From: Hoyosella subflava DQS3-9A1 | GTDB lineage: Bacteria; Actinomycetota; Actinomycetes; Mycobacteriales; Mycobacteriaceae | Direction of reading: 5' to 3' | NCBI RefSeq assembly: GCF_000214175.1 | Contig: NC_015564.1 | Coordinates: forward strand, 1,116,001-1,180,000 | DNA: 64,000 nucleotides | Part shown: positions 8,676-18,515 of the stretch, piece after piece | How positions within the stretch are numbered: position 1 is the stretch's first letter | Layout: every line of letters starts with the position of its first letter | Translations under genes and position numbers: made by a program | The notes under the pieces: generated by a model | The model's database searches: none | Told to the model about the DNA's origin: nothing | What the model saw: only the letters and a program-made list of their open reading frames with translations

Positions 8676-8692
8676 CGCGCCGGTCCGGCGCG
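8676..8692. repeat. perfect GC-rich inverted repeat upstream of clpP1
   Basis: CGCGCCG (8676-8682) and CGGCGCG (8686-8692) are perfect inverted arms around GTC, 54 bp upstream of the clpP1 start. It could be an operator. It does not match the ClgR pattern as I know it, so the regulator is not assigned. Confidence 0.35.
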
Positions 8693-8745
8693 GCAAACTG
8701 AAATGTTCCCGGCTCAACGTTCTTCGTACCCGGAAGGCAGGCCCC

Positions 8746-9366
8746 GTGACCGTGCAGATTCCCGCGCAGAACCCAGAGATGCGTACCACTTCATACGGAA
8801 TGAACCTCTCAGACTCGGTGTTCGAGCGGCTGTTGCAGGAACGCATCATCTTCCTGGGATCACAGGTTGATGACGAGATCGCCAATAAGCTGTGTGCGCA
8901 GATTCTCCTGCTCTCTGCGGAAGACCCCACACGTGATATTTCGCTGTACATCAACTCGCCCGGTGGCTCAGTCACTTCGGGCATGGCGATCTTCGACACC
9001 ATGCAGTACGCGGAGTGTGACATCGCGACCTACGCGATGGGCCTCGCGGCGTCGATGGGACAGTTCTTGCTCTCCGCCGGTACGCCTGGGAAGCGATTCG
9101 CATTGCCGCACGCCCGCATCATGATGCACCAGCCCTCTGCCGGTATCGGTGGCACAGCGGCTGACATCGCGATCCAGGCGGAGCAGTTCGCGTATACGAA
9201 GCGAGAAATGGCTGAGCTTATCGCCGAGCACACTGGCCAGTCTGTCGAGCAGATTATTGAGGACTCCGATCGTGACCGCTGGTTCACGGCAACGGCGGCC
9301 AAGGAGTATGGCTTTGTCGACCACGTAATCAGTCGTGCGGCGCAGTCCGGCGGGGTGGGCCGCTAA
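8746..9366 (+). CDS. clpP1: ATP-dependent Clp protease proteolytic subunit ClpP1
   Basis: A 206-residue serine protease subunit with an intact triad: Ser103 in GLAASMG, His128 in RIMMHQP and Asp177 in the DRDRWF segment (numbering from the GTG start). GTG 8746 is chosen because GGAAGG lies about 10 bases upstream. Mycobacterial-type ClpP1 and ClpP2 form a mixed tetradecamer that degrades proteins fed by ClpX or ClpC1 in the cytosol, and the order clpP1-clpP2 here is the one found in that group. The segment QSGGVGR at the end is short. Confidence 0.96.
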   Translation: MTVQIPAQNPEMRTTSYGMNLSDSVFERLLQERIIFLGSQVDDEIANKLCAQILLLSAEDPTRDISLYINSPGGSVTSGMAIFDTMQYAECDIATYAMGLAASMGQFLLSAGTPGKRFALPHARIMMHQPSAGIGGTAADIAIQAEQFAYTKREMAELIAEHTGQSVEQIIEDSDRDRWFTATAAKEYGFVDHVISRAAQSGGVGR

Positions 9367-9424
9367 CGGGCGGCGCAGGCACCCAGAAAGTACTCACCCT
9401 TACCCGAGACCTGTGGAGAAAGTC

Positions 9425-10063
9425 ATGACGATTAACCCCAACATGCTGCCCCATTCGCGCTACATTCTGCCCTCTTTCATCGAGCACTCCAGCTACGGCG
9501 TCAAGGAATCGAACCCGTATAACAAGCTCTTCGAGGAGCGAATTATCTTCCTTGGTGTGCAGGTTGACGATGCGTCCGCGAACGACGTGATGGCGCAGCT
9601 GCTGGTGCTCGAGTCGCAGGATCCGGACCGCGACATCACGATGTATATCAACTCGCCAGGCGGCTCGTTCACCTCCCTGATGGCGATCTACGACACGATG
9701 CAGTACGTGCGCGCTGACATCACGACGGTCTGCCTCGGCCAGGCAGCTTCGGCAGCTGCGGTGCTGCTCGCGGCTGGCTCGCCAGGTAAGCGGCTGGCAC
9801 TGCCAAATGCTCGCGTTCTCATCCACCAGCCGTCCACCGGCGGTATGCAGGGCCAGGTCTCGGACCTCGAGATCCAGGCTAGGGAAATCGAGCGCATGCG
9901 TCGGCTGATGGAGACGACGCTGTCGCGGCACAGCGGGAAGACTGCGGAGCAAATCCGCAAGGACAGTGATCGTGATCTGATCCTCACCGCTGAAGAGGCG
10001 AAGGACTACGGGATCATCGACAACGTTCTTGAATACCGAAAGCTGTCACTGACCACTCAGTGA
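9425..10063 (+). CDS. clpP2: ATP-dependent Clp protease proteolytic subunit ClpP2
   Basis: A 212-residue ClpP with triad Ser109 (GQAASAA), His134 (VLIHQP) and Asp184 (DRDLIL). It starts at ATG 9425 behind a GAGAAAG ribosome site, 58 bp after clpP1; upstream frame reaching into clpP1 is not used. Together with ClpP1 it forms the hetero-tetradecameric protease core; in mycobacteria ClpP2 is the ring that docks the AAA+ unfoldases. Its TGA lies inside a perfect hairpin (10042-10067). Confidence 0.96.
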   Translation: MTINPNMLPHSRYILPSFIEHSSYGVKESNPYNKLFEERIIFLGVQVDDASANDVMAQLLVLESQDPDRDITMYINSPGGSFTSLMAIYDTMQYVRADITTVCLGQAASAAAVLLAAGSPGKRLALPNARVLIHQPSTGGMQGQVSDLEIQAREIERMRRLMETTLSRHSGKTAEQIRKDSDRDLILTAEEAKDYGIIDNVLEYRKLSLTTQ

Positions 10064-10067
10064 CAGC
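10042..10067 (+). terminator. perfect hairpin overlapping the clpP2 stop codon
   Basis: GCTGTCACTGA (10042-10052) and TCAGTGACAGC (10057-10067) are perfect 11-bp arms around CCAC, with the TGA stop at 10061-10063 inside the right arm. No T-run follows. It may end or attenuate the clpP1P2 transcript, or protect its 3' end. Confidence 0.55.
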
Positions 10068-10393
10068 AGTTCGCCGATACGGCGCCGTGCCGTATCCGCG
10101 GGTATTTATCTGATGCCGGTGTGTGCGCTGCACGCTATCCTGGGACGACACGCCGGACTGCTGCGAGTTACCGCCCTGCGGGCTATGTAGCGGCGAGGCT
10201 TGGAGTCCCAGGGTGAACCCGGAAGGCGCGGGCGATCACACTGCGAGAACACGTCAGGCGGATGGTGCATAACCTAGACCAGCCACGGCTGTGGCGAGTA
10301 CGGTCAGGAGAAGCCGGACAACACCGCTGCGTATGAATGCGGCCCGCTTTCGGGGGTTGCACGGGCGAGGATAGGGAAGTAGGGAGCACGGTT
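10064..10393. other. clpP2-clpX intergenic region with a second hairpin
   Basis: 330 bp without a gene. GATACGGC (10076-10083) and GCCGTATC (10089-10096) form a second perfect hairpin just after the first. The remainder probably holds the clpX promoter and leader (a TAACCT element near 10270 could be a -10), but I see no convincing -35, known operator or RNA family. Confidence 0.5.
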
Positions 10394-11674
10394 ATGGCGC
10401 GCATCGGCGACGGGGGCGATCTGCTGAAGTGCTCGTTCTGCGGAAAGAGTCAGAAACAGGTCAAGAAGCTCATCGCTGGCCCCGGTGTGTACATCTGCGA
10501 TGAGTGCATCGACTTGTGCAACGAAATCATCGAAGAGGAGCTCGCTGAAGCGAGCGACGTCAAGCTCGATGAGCTGCCTAAGCCCGTTGAAATCCACGAG
10601 TTCCTCGACCAGTACGTGATCGGTCAGGGCATGGCCAAGCGCACTCTCGCTGTCGCCGTGTACAACCACTACAAGCGCGTGCAGGCCGGTGAGAAGGCGC
10701 GCGACGCCCGCAACGACGGGGTTGAGTTGCAGAAGTCGAACATCCTGATGCTCGGCCCAACCGGTTGCGGCAAGACATACCTCGCGCAGACCCTGGCAAA
10801 GATGCTGAATGTTCCATTCGCGATTGCCGACGCCACTGCACTAACCGAAGCCGGATACGTCGGCGAGGATGTGGAGAACATCCTCCTCAAGCTCATCCAG
10901 GCTGCGGACTACGACGTCAAGCGCGCGGAAACCGGCATCATTTACATCGATGAGGTCGACAAGATCGCCCGCAAGAGCGAAAACCCGTCGATCACTCGTG
11001 ATGTCTCGGGTGAAGGTGTCCAGCAGGCCCTGCTGAAAATCCTCGAGGGCACCCAGGCGAGCGTTCCTCCGCAGGGTGGCCGTAAGCACCCGCACCAGGA
11101 GTTCATTCAGATCGACACGAGCAACGTGCTCTTCATTGTGGCTGGAGCGTTCGCAGGCCTCGAAAGGATCGTGTCCGACCGCGTGGGCAAGCGGGGGATC
11201 GGTTTTGGCGCGGATGTGCGTTCTAAGGCGGACGTCGACACCACAGACCACTTCGCCGAAGTTATGCCAGAGGACCTGATCAAGTTCGGTTTGATTCCGG
11301 AGTTCATCGGCCGGTTGCCGGTTGTTGCATCGGTGACGAATCTCGACAAACATTCGCTCGTGGAGATTCTCTCTGAGCCGAAGAACGCTCTGGTTAAGCA
11401 GTACACTCGGCTATTCGAGATGGACAACGTCGAACTCGAATTTACCCAGGATGCGCTTGAGGCAGTGGCTGACCAAGCGATTTTGCGGGGTACCGGAGCG
11501 CGTGGCCTCCGCGCAATCATGGAGGAAGTGCTCCTCCCGGTCATGTACGACATTCCCAGCCGGGACGACGTGGCGAAGGTCGTCGTCACAGGTGCGACAG
11601 TGCGGGAAAACGTCAACCCAACAATTATTCCGCGCCGAGCGGAGTCACCCGAGCGCCGGGACAAGTCCGCGTAA
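10394..11674 (+). CDS. clpX: ATP-dependent Clp protease ATP-binding subunit ClpX
   Basis: A 426-residue AAA+ unfoldase. The N-terminal C4 zinc-binding domain (CSFCGK and CDEC pairs) binds adaptors and substrates; Walker A GPTGCGKT, Walker [10 protein letters not shown], the RKHPHQEF pore-loop region and the IGF loop (KRGIGFG) that docks to ClpP are all present. It unfolds tagged proteins and feeds them into ClpP1P2. ATG 10394 follows an AGGGAG ribosome site; a 57-base upstream extension in frame is not supported. Only 2 bp separate it from aroQ, so they are likely cotranscribed. Confidence 0.97.
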   Translation: MARIGDGGDLLKCSFCGKSQKQVKKLIAGPGVYICDECIDLCNEIIEEELAEASDVKLDELPKPVEIHEFLDQYVIGQGMAKRTLAVAVYNHYKRVQAGEKARDARNDGVELQKSNILMLGPTGCGKTYLAQTLAKMLNVPFAIADATALTEAGYVGEDVENILLKLIQAADYDVKRAETGIIYIDEVDKIARKSENPSITRDVSGEGVQQALLKILEGTQASVPPQGGRKHPHQEFIQIDTSNVLFIVAGAFAGLERIVSDRVGKRGIGFGADVRSKADVDTTDHFAEVMPEDLIKFGLIPEFIGRLPVVASVTNLDKHSLVEILSEPKNALVKQYTRLFEMDNVELEFTQDALEAVADQAILRGTGARGLRAIMEEVLLPVMYDIPSRDDVAKVVVTGATVRENVNPTIIPRRAESPERRDKSA

Positions 11675-11676
11675 CG

Positions 11677-12141
11677 ATGGAGAGCAGTCAGATGGATGGT
11701 GCCGGTAGCAACGGCACCATCGTCGTCTTGAACGGGCCTAACCTGAACCTCCTTGGCCAGCGACAGCCCGATATATACGGCAGTGACTCCCTCCCTGACG
11801 TGGAGCGGCTCTGTCAGGAGGCCGCAGCCCCGCGCGGATTCACGATCGATGCGCGTCAAAGCAACCATGAGGGTGTGCTCATCGACTGGATTCACGAGGT
11901 CAGGCAAACCTGCGCCGGTCTGGTGATCAACCCGGGTGGGCTCACCCACACGTCGGTGGCGCTGCGGGATGCGCTCGTCACGGTTGAAGCGCCGGTCATC
12001 GAGGTTCACATCAGCAACATCCACAAGCGTGAGGAGTTCCGCCACCGCTCCTACGTGTCTGGGATATCTGAGGGCGTTATCTGTGGTCTCGGTGTCTATG
12101 GCTACGTCGCGGCCGTCGGATACCTCACTGGCCGGTCGTGA
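11677..12141 (+). CDS. aroQ: type II 3-dehydroquinate dehydratase
   Basis: A 154-residue class II dehydroquinase: [18 protein letters not shown] at the N-terminus contains the catalytic Tyr of the flexible lid, RQSNHEG follows, and VEVHISN carries the catalytic His region (here [14 protein letters not shown]). It dehydrates 3-dehydroquinate to 3-dehydroshikimate in the shikimate pathway. ATG 11677 or ATG 11692 could start it. It overlaps the next gene by 4 bases (GTGA at 12138). In most relatives aroQ lies with aroB/aroK/aroC; a lone aroQ after clpX is either a relocated or a second copy. Confidence 0.93.
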   Translation: MESSQMDGAGSNGTIVVLNGPNLNLLGQRQPDIYGSDSLPDVERLCQEAAAPRGFTIDARQSNHEGVLIDWIHEVRQTCAGLVINPGGLTHTSVALRDALVTVEAPVIEVHISNIHKREEFRHRSYVSGISEGVICGLGVYGYVAAVGYLTGRS

Positions 12142-14801
12142 CTCAGCAAGTCCGCCCCGCCGCGATAGTCCTGGCCGGTGGAGCATCGCTACGAATGGGG
12201 CGGGATAAGGCGTCACTCCCGTGGGAGCGCTCGACCTTCCTTGCCGCCGTTGTCGAGGCCGTGCGCCCAGTGTGTGCCGATGTCTTTGTGGTGGCTGCGC
12301 CGCGTCAGACGGTGCCTGAAGTAAACGCGATTGTCGTCCGCGATCCTGTCGCACACCACGGGCCTCTCCAGGGGTTGATCACTGGGCTTGAGGCGGCGGA
12401 AAAGGGTGGACATGTCTGGGCTTTCGTCTGTGCGACGGACATGCCACTGATTGAAACGAAACTGGTGACGCTGCTCGCTCAGCGCTGCCAGGCAGACGGA
12501 CCTGATGCTGTTCTGGCGCACGATGGCGACCGGCCACAGCCACTTGCCGGGGTCTACAGAGTGTCTGTGCTTCAAAAGGCTCGTTCCTACGCAGTCGGGG
12601 GACGGCGCAGTTTGTACGGATTTCTTGACACGTTGACCACGGTTTCGGTGGATGTGTCGGCCCGCGCGCGGCAGCTGATCAACGTCAACACTCCCGGTGA
12701 ACTAGCGGGACTGCACGGCTCGAAGGAGAAGAAGACAGTGAGCCATGGTAACAACGACAGTGTGACTGATACCGCTGCGTCCGCGTTCCACAGCCTCGAC
12801 GAGTACCTGCGAATCCCGCGAGTGTCGGGACTCGTGATCTCTCCGGACGGGGCGCGGCTCGTGACACGCGTGGAGCAAATAGACGACGAGGCGACGAAGT
12901 TCATTGGTGCTCTTTGGGAAGTTGACCCCGGAGGCAAGCGCCGTGCGCGTCAGATCACTGCCGGCCCGAAGGGAGATGCTGCACCGATCTTCACAACAGA
13001 CGGGGACCTGCTATTTGTCTCCGCGCGCGGTAAGGATGATGACGCGCCAGCCTCGCTTTGGTGCCTCCCCGCACGCGGCGGTGAGGCGTACGAGATCGCG
13101 AACCCGCCTGGCGGGGTGTCTTCGGCTCTTGCGGCTACGGACGCGGACCGGGTGGTCTTCACCGCGTCCACCTATCCTCATACCGCCACGGACGACGACG
13201 ACGCGAAGCTGCGAAAACTACGCAAAGAGTCGAAAGTCAATGCCATAGTCCACACCTCCTACCCGGTCCGTTATTGGGACCACGATCTCGGCCCCGAGGT
13301 TCCGGAACTCCGATCGGGTCCCGCATCCGGGGAGTTCACTCGGATAGCAGCTGGGCCGGGACTTCGGGAGGCGCGTGCCGATCTCAGCGCTGACGGTTCG
13401 TTCCTCGTGTCAACATGGCAGATCGCCGGTCCGCTGGCCCGCCAGCGAACCCAGCTCGTGCGTATCGACGCGGTGTCAGGTGAGCGATCAATCTTGGTCG
13501 ATGAGACGGACGCAGATTTCGGTGCGCCTGCGATTTCACCTGACTGCAATCTCGTCGCGTACGTGCGCGAAGCCCACGGAGACCCGGAAACACCCCCGCA
13601 AGTCACCCTGCACATTCATGACCTCACGACCGGTAAGAACACGCGGGTCGCGCAAGGCTGGGAGCGCTGGCCGACGTCGATCCGCTGGCTGCCAAACGGC
13701 AACTCACTGGTTGTCACAGCTGATCATTACAGTCGCTGCCCGATCTTCCTGGTGCCCGTGGCGACTCAGGGGAAGGTTCAGCAACTCACCGACGATGACT
13801 GGGCGTACTCAGACGTGGTCGTTGCCCCCGAGGGTAATGCTGTGTACGCGCTTCGTGCCGCCATTTCTCGTCCGCCGCACCCGGTCCGCGTCGAGTTGTC
13901 CACCGGTGAGGTGTCGGAACTGCTCGGCCCGGTGGCGGAGGCGCCGCCGGTGCCCGGTGCGTTGACCGAAGTGATGACGACAGCTGAGGATGGGACACCG
14001 CTACGCGCCTGGCTCGCCCAGCCGTCCGATGCGTCGGAAACGAACCCCGCGCCGCTGCTCGTGTGGATTCATGGGGGGCCGCTGAACTCATGGAACTCGT
14101 GGCAGTGGCGCTGGAATCCTTGGCTGATGGTCGCGCGTGGGTATGCCGTCCTCCTTCCCGACCCGGCGCTGTCGACGGGCTTCGGGCAGGAGTTCATTCA
14201 GCGCGGGTGGGGTCGGTGGGGCCAGGAACCGTACACCGACATCATGGCCCTCACGGATGCTGCTGAGCAGCGCCCCGAAATTGATGCTGCGCGGACTGCG
14301 GCGATGGGCGGTTCGTTTGGCGGTTACATGGCGAACTGGATCGCTGGCCACACCGACCGGTTCAAGGCGATTGTGACGCACGCGAGCCTATGGGCGCTCG
14401 ACCAGTTTGGACCGACGACTGACGCCGCGTGGTTCTGGGCCCGCGAAATGACGCCCGAGATGGCGGTCGAGAACTCGCCGCACCTCTACGTGGCCGATAT
14501 CAGAACACCAATGCTTGTGATCCACGGGGACAAGGATTACCGGGTGCCGATTGGTGAGGCGCTGCGCCTCTGGTACGAACTGAATGCAGAGTCCGCGCTG
14601 CCTGCTGATGATCACGGTGTTTCTGACCACCAGTTCCTGTATTTCCCCTCTGAGAACCACTGGATTCTTAGTCCGCCGCACGCGAAGATCTGGTACCAGA
14701 CCGTGTCTGCGTTTCTGGCACGTAACGTGCTCGGGAAGGCTGAGCCCTGGCCTGAGGCGCTGGGAGCCGGGGACTTTCCCGGCGTGAGCGACGAGGACTG
14801 A
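12138..14801 (+). CDS. MobA-like nucleotidyltransferase in frame with an S9-family serine peptidase
   Basis: One uninterrupted 887-codon frame. Residues 1-200 are a molybdenum cofactor guanylyltransferase: [13 protein letters not shown] is the GTP-binding signature, CATDMPL the metal-binding Asp region, NVNTPGEL the usual C-terminal end; it would attach GMP to molybdopterin. Residues from 201 are a prolyl-oligopeptidase/acyl-peptide hydrolase: a beta-propeller of about 380 residues then an alpha/beta-hydrolase domain with Ser726 (GGSFGGY), Asp800 (HGDKDYRVP) and His841 (ENHWI). No stop separates them, yet a strong Shine-Dalgarno site and GTG lie exactly at the junction (12722-12740). So it may make a fusion, two proteins, or both. 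Elsewhere these are separate proteins. A strong terminator follows at 14819. Confidence 0.85.
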   Translation: MTQQVRPAAIVLAGGASLRMGRDKASLPWERSTFLAAVVEAVRPVCADVFVVAAPRQTVPEVNAIVVRDPVAHHGPLQGLITGLEAAEKGGHVWAFVCATDMPLIETKLVTLLAQRCQADGPDAVLAHDGDRPQPLAGVYRVSVLQKARSYAVGGRRSLYGFLDTLTTVSVDVSARARQLINVNTPGELAGLHGSKEKKTVSHGNNDSVTDTAASAFHSLDEYLRIPRVSGLVISPDGARLVTRVEQIDDEATKFIGALWEVDPGGKRRARQITAGPKGDAAPIFTTDGDLLFVSARGKDDDAPASLWCLPARGGEAYEIANPPGGVSSALAATDADRVVFTASTYPHTATDDDDAKLRKLRKESKVNAIVHTSYPVRYWDHDLGPEVPELRSGPASGEFTRIAAGPGLREARADLSADGSFLVSTWQIAGPLARQRTQLVRIDAVSGERSILVDETDADFGAPAISPDCNLVAYVREAHGDPETPPQVTLHIHDLTTGKNTRVAQGWERWPTSIRWLPNGNSLVVTADHYSRCPIFLVPVATQGKVQQLTDDDWAYSDVVVAPEGNAVYALRAAISRPPHPVRVELSTGEVSELLGPVAEAPPVPGALTEVMTTAEDGTPLRAWLAQPSDASETNPAPLLVWIHGGPLNSWNSWQWRWNPWLMVARGYAVLLPDPALSTGFGQEFIQRGWGRWGQEPYTDIMALTDAAEQRPEIDAARTAAMGGSFGGYMANWIAGHTDRFKAIVTHASLWALDQFGPTTDAAWFWAREMTPEMAVENSPHLYVADIRTPMLVIHGDKDYRVPIGEALRLWYELNAESALPADDHGVSDHQFLYFPSENHWILSPPHAKIWYQTVSAFLARNVLGKAEPWPEALGAGDFPGVSDED
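12722..12740 (+). promoter_or_regulatory. internal ribosome site and GTG start at the MobA/S9-peptidase junction
   Basis: GAAGGAG at 12722-12728 stands 9 bases before GTG 12738-12740, in frame with the upstream MobA part. Initiation here would give a free 687-residue S9 peptidase of normal family length, beginning MSHGNNDSV. MobA homologues normally end just before this point, so the site looks like the original start of the peptidase gene, kept after the mobA stop codon was lost. Confidence 0.6.
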
Positions 14802-14818
14802 ACGCCAACGCAGAGAAG

Positions 14819-14850
14819 GCTCCAGTAGACAAGGTCTACTGGAGCTTTTT
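14819..14850 (+). terminator. intrinsic terminator after the MobA/S9 gene
   Basis: GCTCCAGTAGAC (14819-14830) and GTCTACTGGAGC (14834-14845) form a perfect 12-bp stem around AAG, followed directly by TTTTT. This is a textbook Rho-independent terminator and separates the clpX-aroQ-mobA unit from the importer operon. Confidence 0.92.
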
Positions 14851-14881
14851 CGTCTCTCGCCGTCCGTCCGATATCGGTTAG

Positions 14882-14900
14882 TGAAAACGATTGTCGTTAC
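14882..14900 (+). promoter_or_regulatory. Zur/Fur-like operator upstream of the ABC importer operon
   Basis: TGAAAACGATTGTCG at 14882-14896 matches the TGAAAATGATTTTCA-type box bound by actinobacterial zinc regulator Zur at 12 of 15 positions, and differs at only 2 of 15 from the site at 30881. It lies in an imperfect palindrome (TTAGTG...GTTACTA) about 110 bp before the GTG at 15008; TATACT at 14902-14907 region could be a -10. The DtxR/IdeR iron box has a different sequence and is not matched. Confidence 0.55.
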
Positions 14901-15007
14901 TATATACTCCCGTCCGGTAAGCACCACCGATTCGGTAGAGAAAAGTGCGCCTGACGCGTGTTTTGCTACGGAATCGGCGTGATCGATCTTGGGGGAAGGA
15001 ACCTTTC

Positions 15008-16696
15008 GTGACGACACGTTCATCGGCTGCGTCTTGGTTGCGAGGAGGTGGAGCGGTCGTCGTGGCCGCTGCGCTTGCTCTGACCGGGTGCAGCTCATCG
15101 CAAACCGATTCACCCGGCGTTACCGGCGCCGCAGCTTCGCAGAGCATTAACCCGCAAGACCCGTCCACCCTGCAGGACGGCGGGGACCTGCGCATCCCGG
15201 TCGACGCGCTGCCCACCAACTACAACCCGATCCAGATCAATGGCGCGCGCCTCGTGACATGGCAGCTAGCGGAAGCCATCCTGCCCAGCGTCCACCTCGA
15301 TGGCGCGGACGGCGGGCACGAGCTGAACACCGCATTCTTCGACTCCGCCGAGTTGACGGCCGACAGCCCGCAAACCATTACGTACAAGATCAATGATGAC
15401 GCTGTCTGGAGCAACGGTCGCCCGCTCACCTGGGAAGATCTCGCCTCGCAGGTGAGTGCACTCAGTGGCAGCGACGAGGCGTTCGAGGGATACAGCACGG
15501 TCGGCTACAGCGATGTCGCCGCAGTCGAACGCGGTGAGACAGACAAGGAAGCGATCCTCACGTTCGAGAACACGTTCGCTGAGTGGGAGGGCCTCTTCAA
15601 CCTCCTCCTCCCGCTGGAAGTCACGGGGAACGCGGAGGAGTTCAACGAAGGCTGGATGAACGGCCCGACGATCACCTCAGGACCGTTCCAGGTGGACAGC
15701 ATCGACGACACAGCGAAGGCAATCGTCCTCGAACGTAACCCGGAGTGGTGGGCCGAGACTCCGCCGCTCGATCGCATCATCCTTCGCGCACTTGACTCCG
15801 CAGCACGCGCGGATGAACTCGCCAATGGGGGCATCGACCTGTATCCGATCGGCGGAAACGTCGACCTGTACACCCGAGCGCAGAACATGAGCGGCGTTGA
15901 GGTCCGCACCGCCCCAGAGCGGCGCGCCGGGCAGCTCACGCTGAACGGTTCCGACGACGCGATACTCCATGACCTCGAGTTGCGGCAGGCGATCGCCCAG
16001 GCAATTGACCCTCAGGGAGTCACTGACGTCGTGCTCGGTACGATCTCGCCCGGTGCTCAAGCGGTCGGCAATCATATTCTCCCGCCCACTGATCCAGGCT
16101 ATGAGGACAACTCAGATGTCCTTCCGTACGACCCCGAAGCTGCCGCGAGCGCACTTGAAGAACTCGGATGGTCGCTCGACGGGGATTTCCGCGCCAAGGA
16201 TGACGAACGTCTGAGCTTGCGGCTCATCGCCCAGTCGGCACCGGTGTTCGACACTGTTGCGGGAGTGATCCGTAACCAGCTGAACGAGGTTGGCGTCCAC
16301 GTCGATGTGGTGTCGGTCCCATCGGATCAGTTCTATGACGGATACCTGTTACCTGGCGCGTTTGACCTCGCTGTGTTCGAGTGGACCAAGTCCGCATCCC
16401 CGTTCGCTCACGACCGGCCGGTCTTCCAGACTCCTGAGGGAGACGACTTCGGTTCGAACTTCGGCCGCGTTGTCGTCCCCGGGGTCGAGGAACTCTACGA
16501 CGAAGGACTCGCAGAGCTTGATACGGACCGGCGCAACGAGATCGCGAACGAAATTGATCGGCTCGCTTGGGAGTACGCGCACCACATCCCGCTTTACGCG
16601 GAATCAGGCGCATACGCGGTGCGTGAAGGCCTCGCCAACTACGGTGCCCGGGGGCTTGCTCACTACGGGTTCGCGAAGGCTGGCTGGGTGAAGTGA
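15008..16696 (+). CDS. ABC transporter substrate-binding lipoprotein, peptide/nickel family 5
   Basis: A 562-residue family-5 extracytoplasmic binding protein. GTG 15008 is chosen because GGAAGGA lies just upstream and the frame then begins with a signal peptide ending in the lipobox LTGC (lipidated Cys28). The mature part shows family features: WQLAEAILPS, a YKINDDAVWSNGRPLTWEDL segment, and a C-terminal HHIPLYAESGAYAVR. Such proteins capture oligopeptides, nickel, or metal-opine complexes (for example CntA for staphylopine). It heads a four-gene operon with two permeases and a double ATPase, all joined by 4-base overlaps. A Zur-like operator precedes it, which favours a metal-chelate ligand; that is inference. 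Confidence 0.92.
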   Translation: MTTRSSAASWLRGGGAVVVAAALALTGCSSSQTDSPGVTGAAASQSINPQDPSTLQDGGDLRIPVDALPTNYNPIQINGARLVTWQLAEAILPSVHLDGADGGHELNTAFFDSAELTADSPQTITYKINDDAVWSNGRPLTWEDLASQVSALSGSDEAFEGYSTVGYSDVAAVERGETDKEAILTFENTFAEWEGLFNLLLPLEVTGNAEEFNEGWMNGPTITSGPFQVDSIDDTAKAIVLERNPEWWAETPPLDRIILRALDSAARADELANGGIDLYPIGGNVDLYTRAQNMSGVEVRTAPERRAGQLTLNGSDDAILHDLELRQAIAQAIDPQGVTDVVLGTISPGAQAVGNHILPPTDPGYEDNSDVLPYDPEAAASALEELGWSLDGDFRAKDDERLSLRLIAQSAPVFDTVAGVIRNQLNEVGVHVDVVSVPSDQFYDGYLLPGAFDLAVFEWTKSASPFAHDRPVFQTPEGDDFGSNFGRVVVPGVEELYDEGLAELDTDRRNEIANEIDRLAWEYAHHIPLYAESGAYAVREGLANYGARGLAHYGFAKAGWVK

Positions 16697-17697
16697 CCCG
16701 CACCGCCGTGGCCAGCCAGTACCTCGCGGGACGGCTTGCGGGTCGTGTCCTGCTGTGTCTGGCGGCCACGTTCTTTGCGTTCGCTTTGGCGTCAATGACG
16801 TTCGACCCGATGGCTGAGCTCCAGATGCGCCAGCCGCCGCCAGCGCCTGGCGTTCTGGAAGCTCAGGCAGCGAGGCTCGCCCTCGACTCACCGATTCCGC
16901 TGCGCTTCCTCGAGTGGATCGCTGGCTTCCCATCGGGTGACTTCGGAACGACAGTCGGTGGCCGTCCGATCGGAGATGAGCTGTGGTCCCGGGCGGGTAC
17001 AAGCATGCGACTGTTCTTCGCGGGCAGCATCGTCGCGATCCTCCTGGGAGTTGTCGTGGGGGTCCGCAGCGCACTGAACTCACGTCACGCCAGCGACCAC
17101 CTCACGATGTTCTGGACGCTCGCACTTCTCGCGATACCGGTGTTCGTCCTCGGCACCCTGCTCAAGCTGCTCTGGCTTCCCATCAATGAGGCCGCGGGAA
17201 CGCAGATCCTCTACTTCTCGGGGGAAAGCACTGTCGGCGCGAACTACACCGGATGGGAGGCGGTGCTCGACCGGATGCGGCACATGGTCCTGCCAACCCT
17301 TGCGATCGCGCTGCCGCAAATCGCCTATTTCAGCCGCTACCAGCGCGCCGCGATGCTCGAGATTCTGAACAGTGAGTTCGTGCGGACAGCCCGCGCCAAA
17401 GGTCTCCGCTGGCGCCAGGCCGTGCGCATTCACGCGCTGCGCGTGGCCCTCATACCTATGGTGTCGCTGTTCGCGTTCAGCTTCGGCCTGCATATCGTCG
17501 GGGGCGTGTTCACCGAACGCATATTCGGCTGGCACGGCATGGGGGACTGGTTGCTCACCGGCATCCACGATCATGACGCACGGATTGTCGCCATGGTCAC
17601 GCTGTTCATCGGCGTAGTTATCGTTATCGCAGGCTGGCTCTCGGACATCGTCCTCGTGATGCTTGATCCACGCATCAGGACGGACGGTGCGACGTGA
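16693..17697 (+). CDS. ABC transporter permease, DppB/OppB type
   Basis: A 334-residue integral membrane protein with an N-terminal helix, a periplasmic loop (about residues 30-95) and five further helices containing the BPD_transp_1 domain. The cytoplasmic EAA-like loop is EFVRTARAKGLRWRQAVRIHALR, which contacts the ATPase. GTG 16693 overlaps the stop of the binding-protein gene (GTGA), so translation is coupled. It forms the membrane channel with the next gene product. Confidence 0.93.
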   Translation: MTRTAVASQYLAGRLAGRVLLCLAATFFAFALASMTFDPMAELQMRQPPPAPGVLEAQAARLALDSPIPLRFLEWIAGFPSGDFGTTVGGRPIGDELWSRAGTSMRLFFAGSIVAILLGVVVGVRSALNSRHASDHLTMFWTLALLAIPVFVLGTLLKLLWLPINEAAGTQILYFSGESTVGANYTGWEAVLDRMRHMVLPTLAIALPQIAYFSRYQRAAMLEILNSEFVRTARAKGLRWRQAVRIHALRVALIPMVSLFAFSFGLHIVGGVFTERIFGWHGMGDWLLTGIHDHDARIVAMVTLFIGVVIVIAGWLSDIVLVMLDPRIRTDGAT

Positions 17698-18515
17698 AGC
17701 ACCCGCTGACGCTGGCTGGTTCCGCAATCCTGTTGACGATCGCTGGAATCGCTTTCCTTGGGCCGTGGCTCTACCCACACGATCACATTACGCAGAACCA
17801 CGCCGCAGTACTGCAGCCACCTTCTTGGGAGCATTGGCTGGGCACCTCCCGCCTCGGTGAGGATCTTCTCGCACAGACCATGCGGGGCTTGCAGAAGTCG
17901 CTTCTGATCGGGCTGGCGGTCGCGGTGTTGTCCACTGCAGTTGCTGCCATCGTCGGGACCCTCGCCGGCTATTACGGCGGCAGAGTCGACCGGGGCCTGA
18001 TGTGGTGCGTGGACATGCTGTTGATCCTTCCGACATTCCTCGTCGTCGCCGTGATGTCCCCGGTTCTGCGCGGACAGTCCTGGCTATTGCTCGTTGTCGT
18101 CATTGCGATGTTTCAGTGGACGCTCGCGTCCCGGATCGTGCGTGCCCGGGCCATGAGCTTGCGGGAGCGCGGGTTTGTTCGCGCTGCTGAATACATGGGG
18201 GCGCGCGGCCCGCGTGTCATCCGCACGCACCTGATTCCGAACATGGCGCCGCTTCTCATCATCGACTGCACCATCAATGTGGGTGTCGCGGTGATCGCGG
18301 AGGCGGGGCTCAGCTATTTCGGATTCGGTGTGCGTCCGCCTGACGTGTCGCTGGGCACGTTGATCGGGATTGGCAGTAACTCGGCAATCACCTACCCCTG
18401 GGTCTTCCTGGTACCTGTCGCGTTCCTCATCACCACCGTGATGGCTGTCGGCCTGATCGGCGAGGGGTTGCGCAGGACGATCGACCGCGAATCAGACAAG
18501 GCGGCACTGGTATGA
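17694..18515 (+). CDS. ABC transporter permease, DppC/OppC type
   Basis: A 273-residue second permease with six predicted helices. The periplasmic loop holds WEHWLGTSRLGEDLLAQ, typical of DppC/NikC (LGTDxxGRD pattern, here with Arg-Leu-Gly-Glu), and the coupling loop is GFVRAAEYMGARGPRVIRTHL. GTG 17694 overlaps the stop of the preceding permease. It pairs with that permease to form the translocation path. Confidence 0.93.
   Translation: MKHPLTLAGSAILLTIAGIAFLGPWLYPHDHITQNHAAVLQPPSWEHWLGTSRLGEDLLAQTMRGLQKSLLIGLAVAVLSTAVAAIVGTLAGYYGGRVDRGLMWCVDMLLILPTFLVVAVMSPVLRGQSWLLLVVVIAMFQWTLASRIVRARAMSLRERGFVRAAEYMGARGPRVIRTHLIPNMAPLLIIDCTINVGVAVIAEAGLSYFGFGVRPPDVSLGTLIGIGSNSAITYPWVFLVPVAFLITTVMAVGLIGEGLRRTIDRESDKAALV

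Noticed and set aside
8676-8692. ClgR operator before clpP1
   Set aside because: The inverted repeat is perfect but does not match the ClgR consensus as I know it, so no regulator was assigned.
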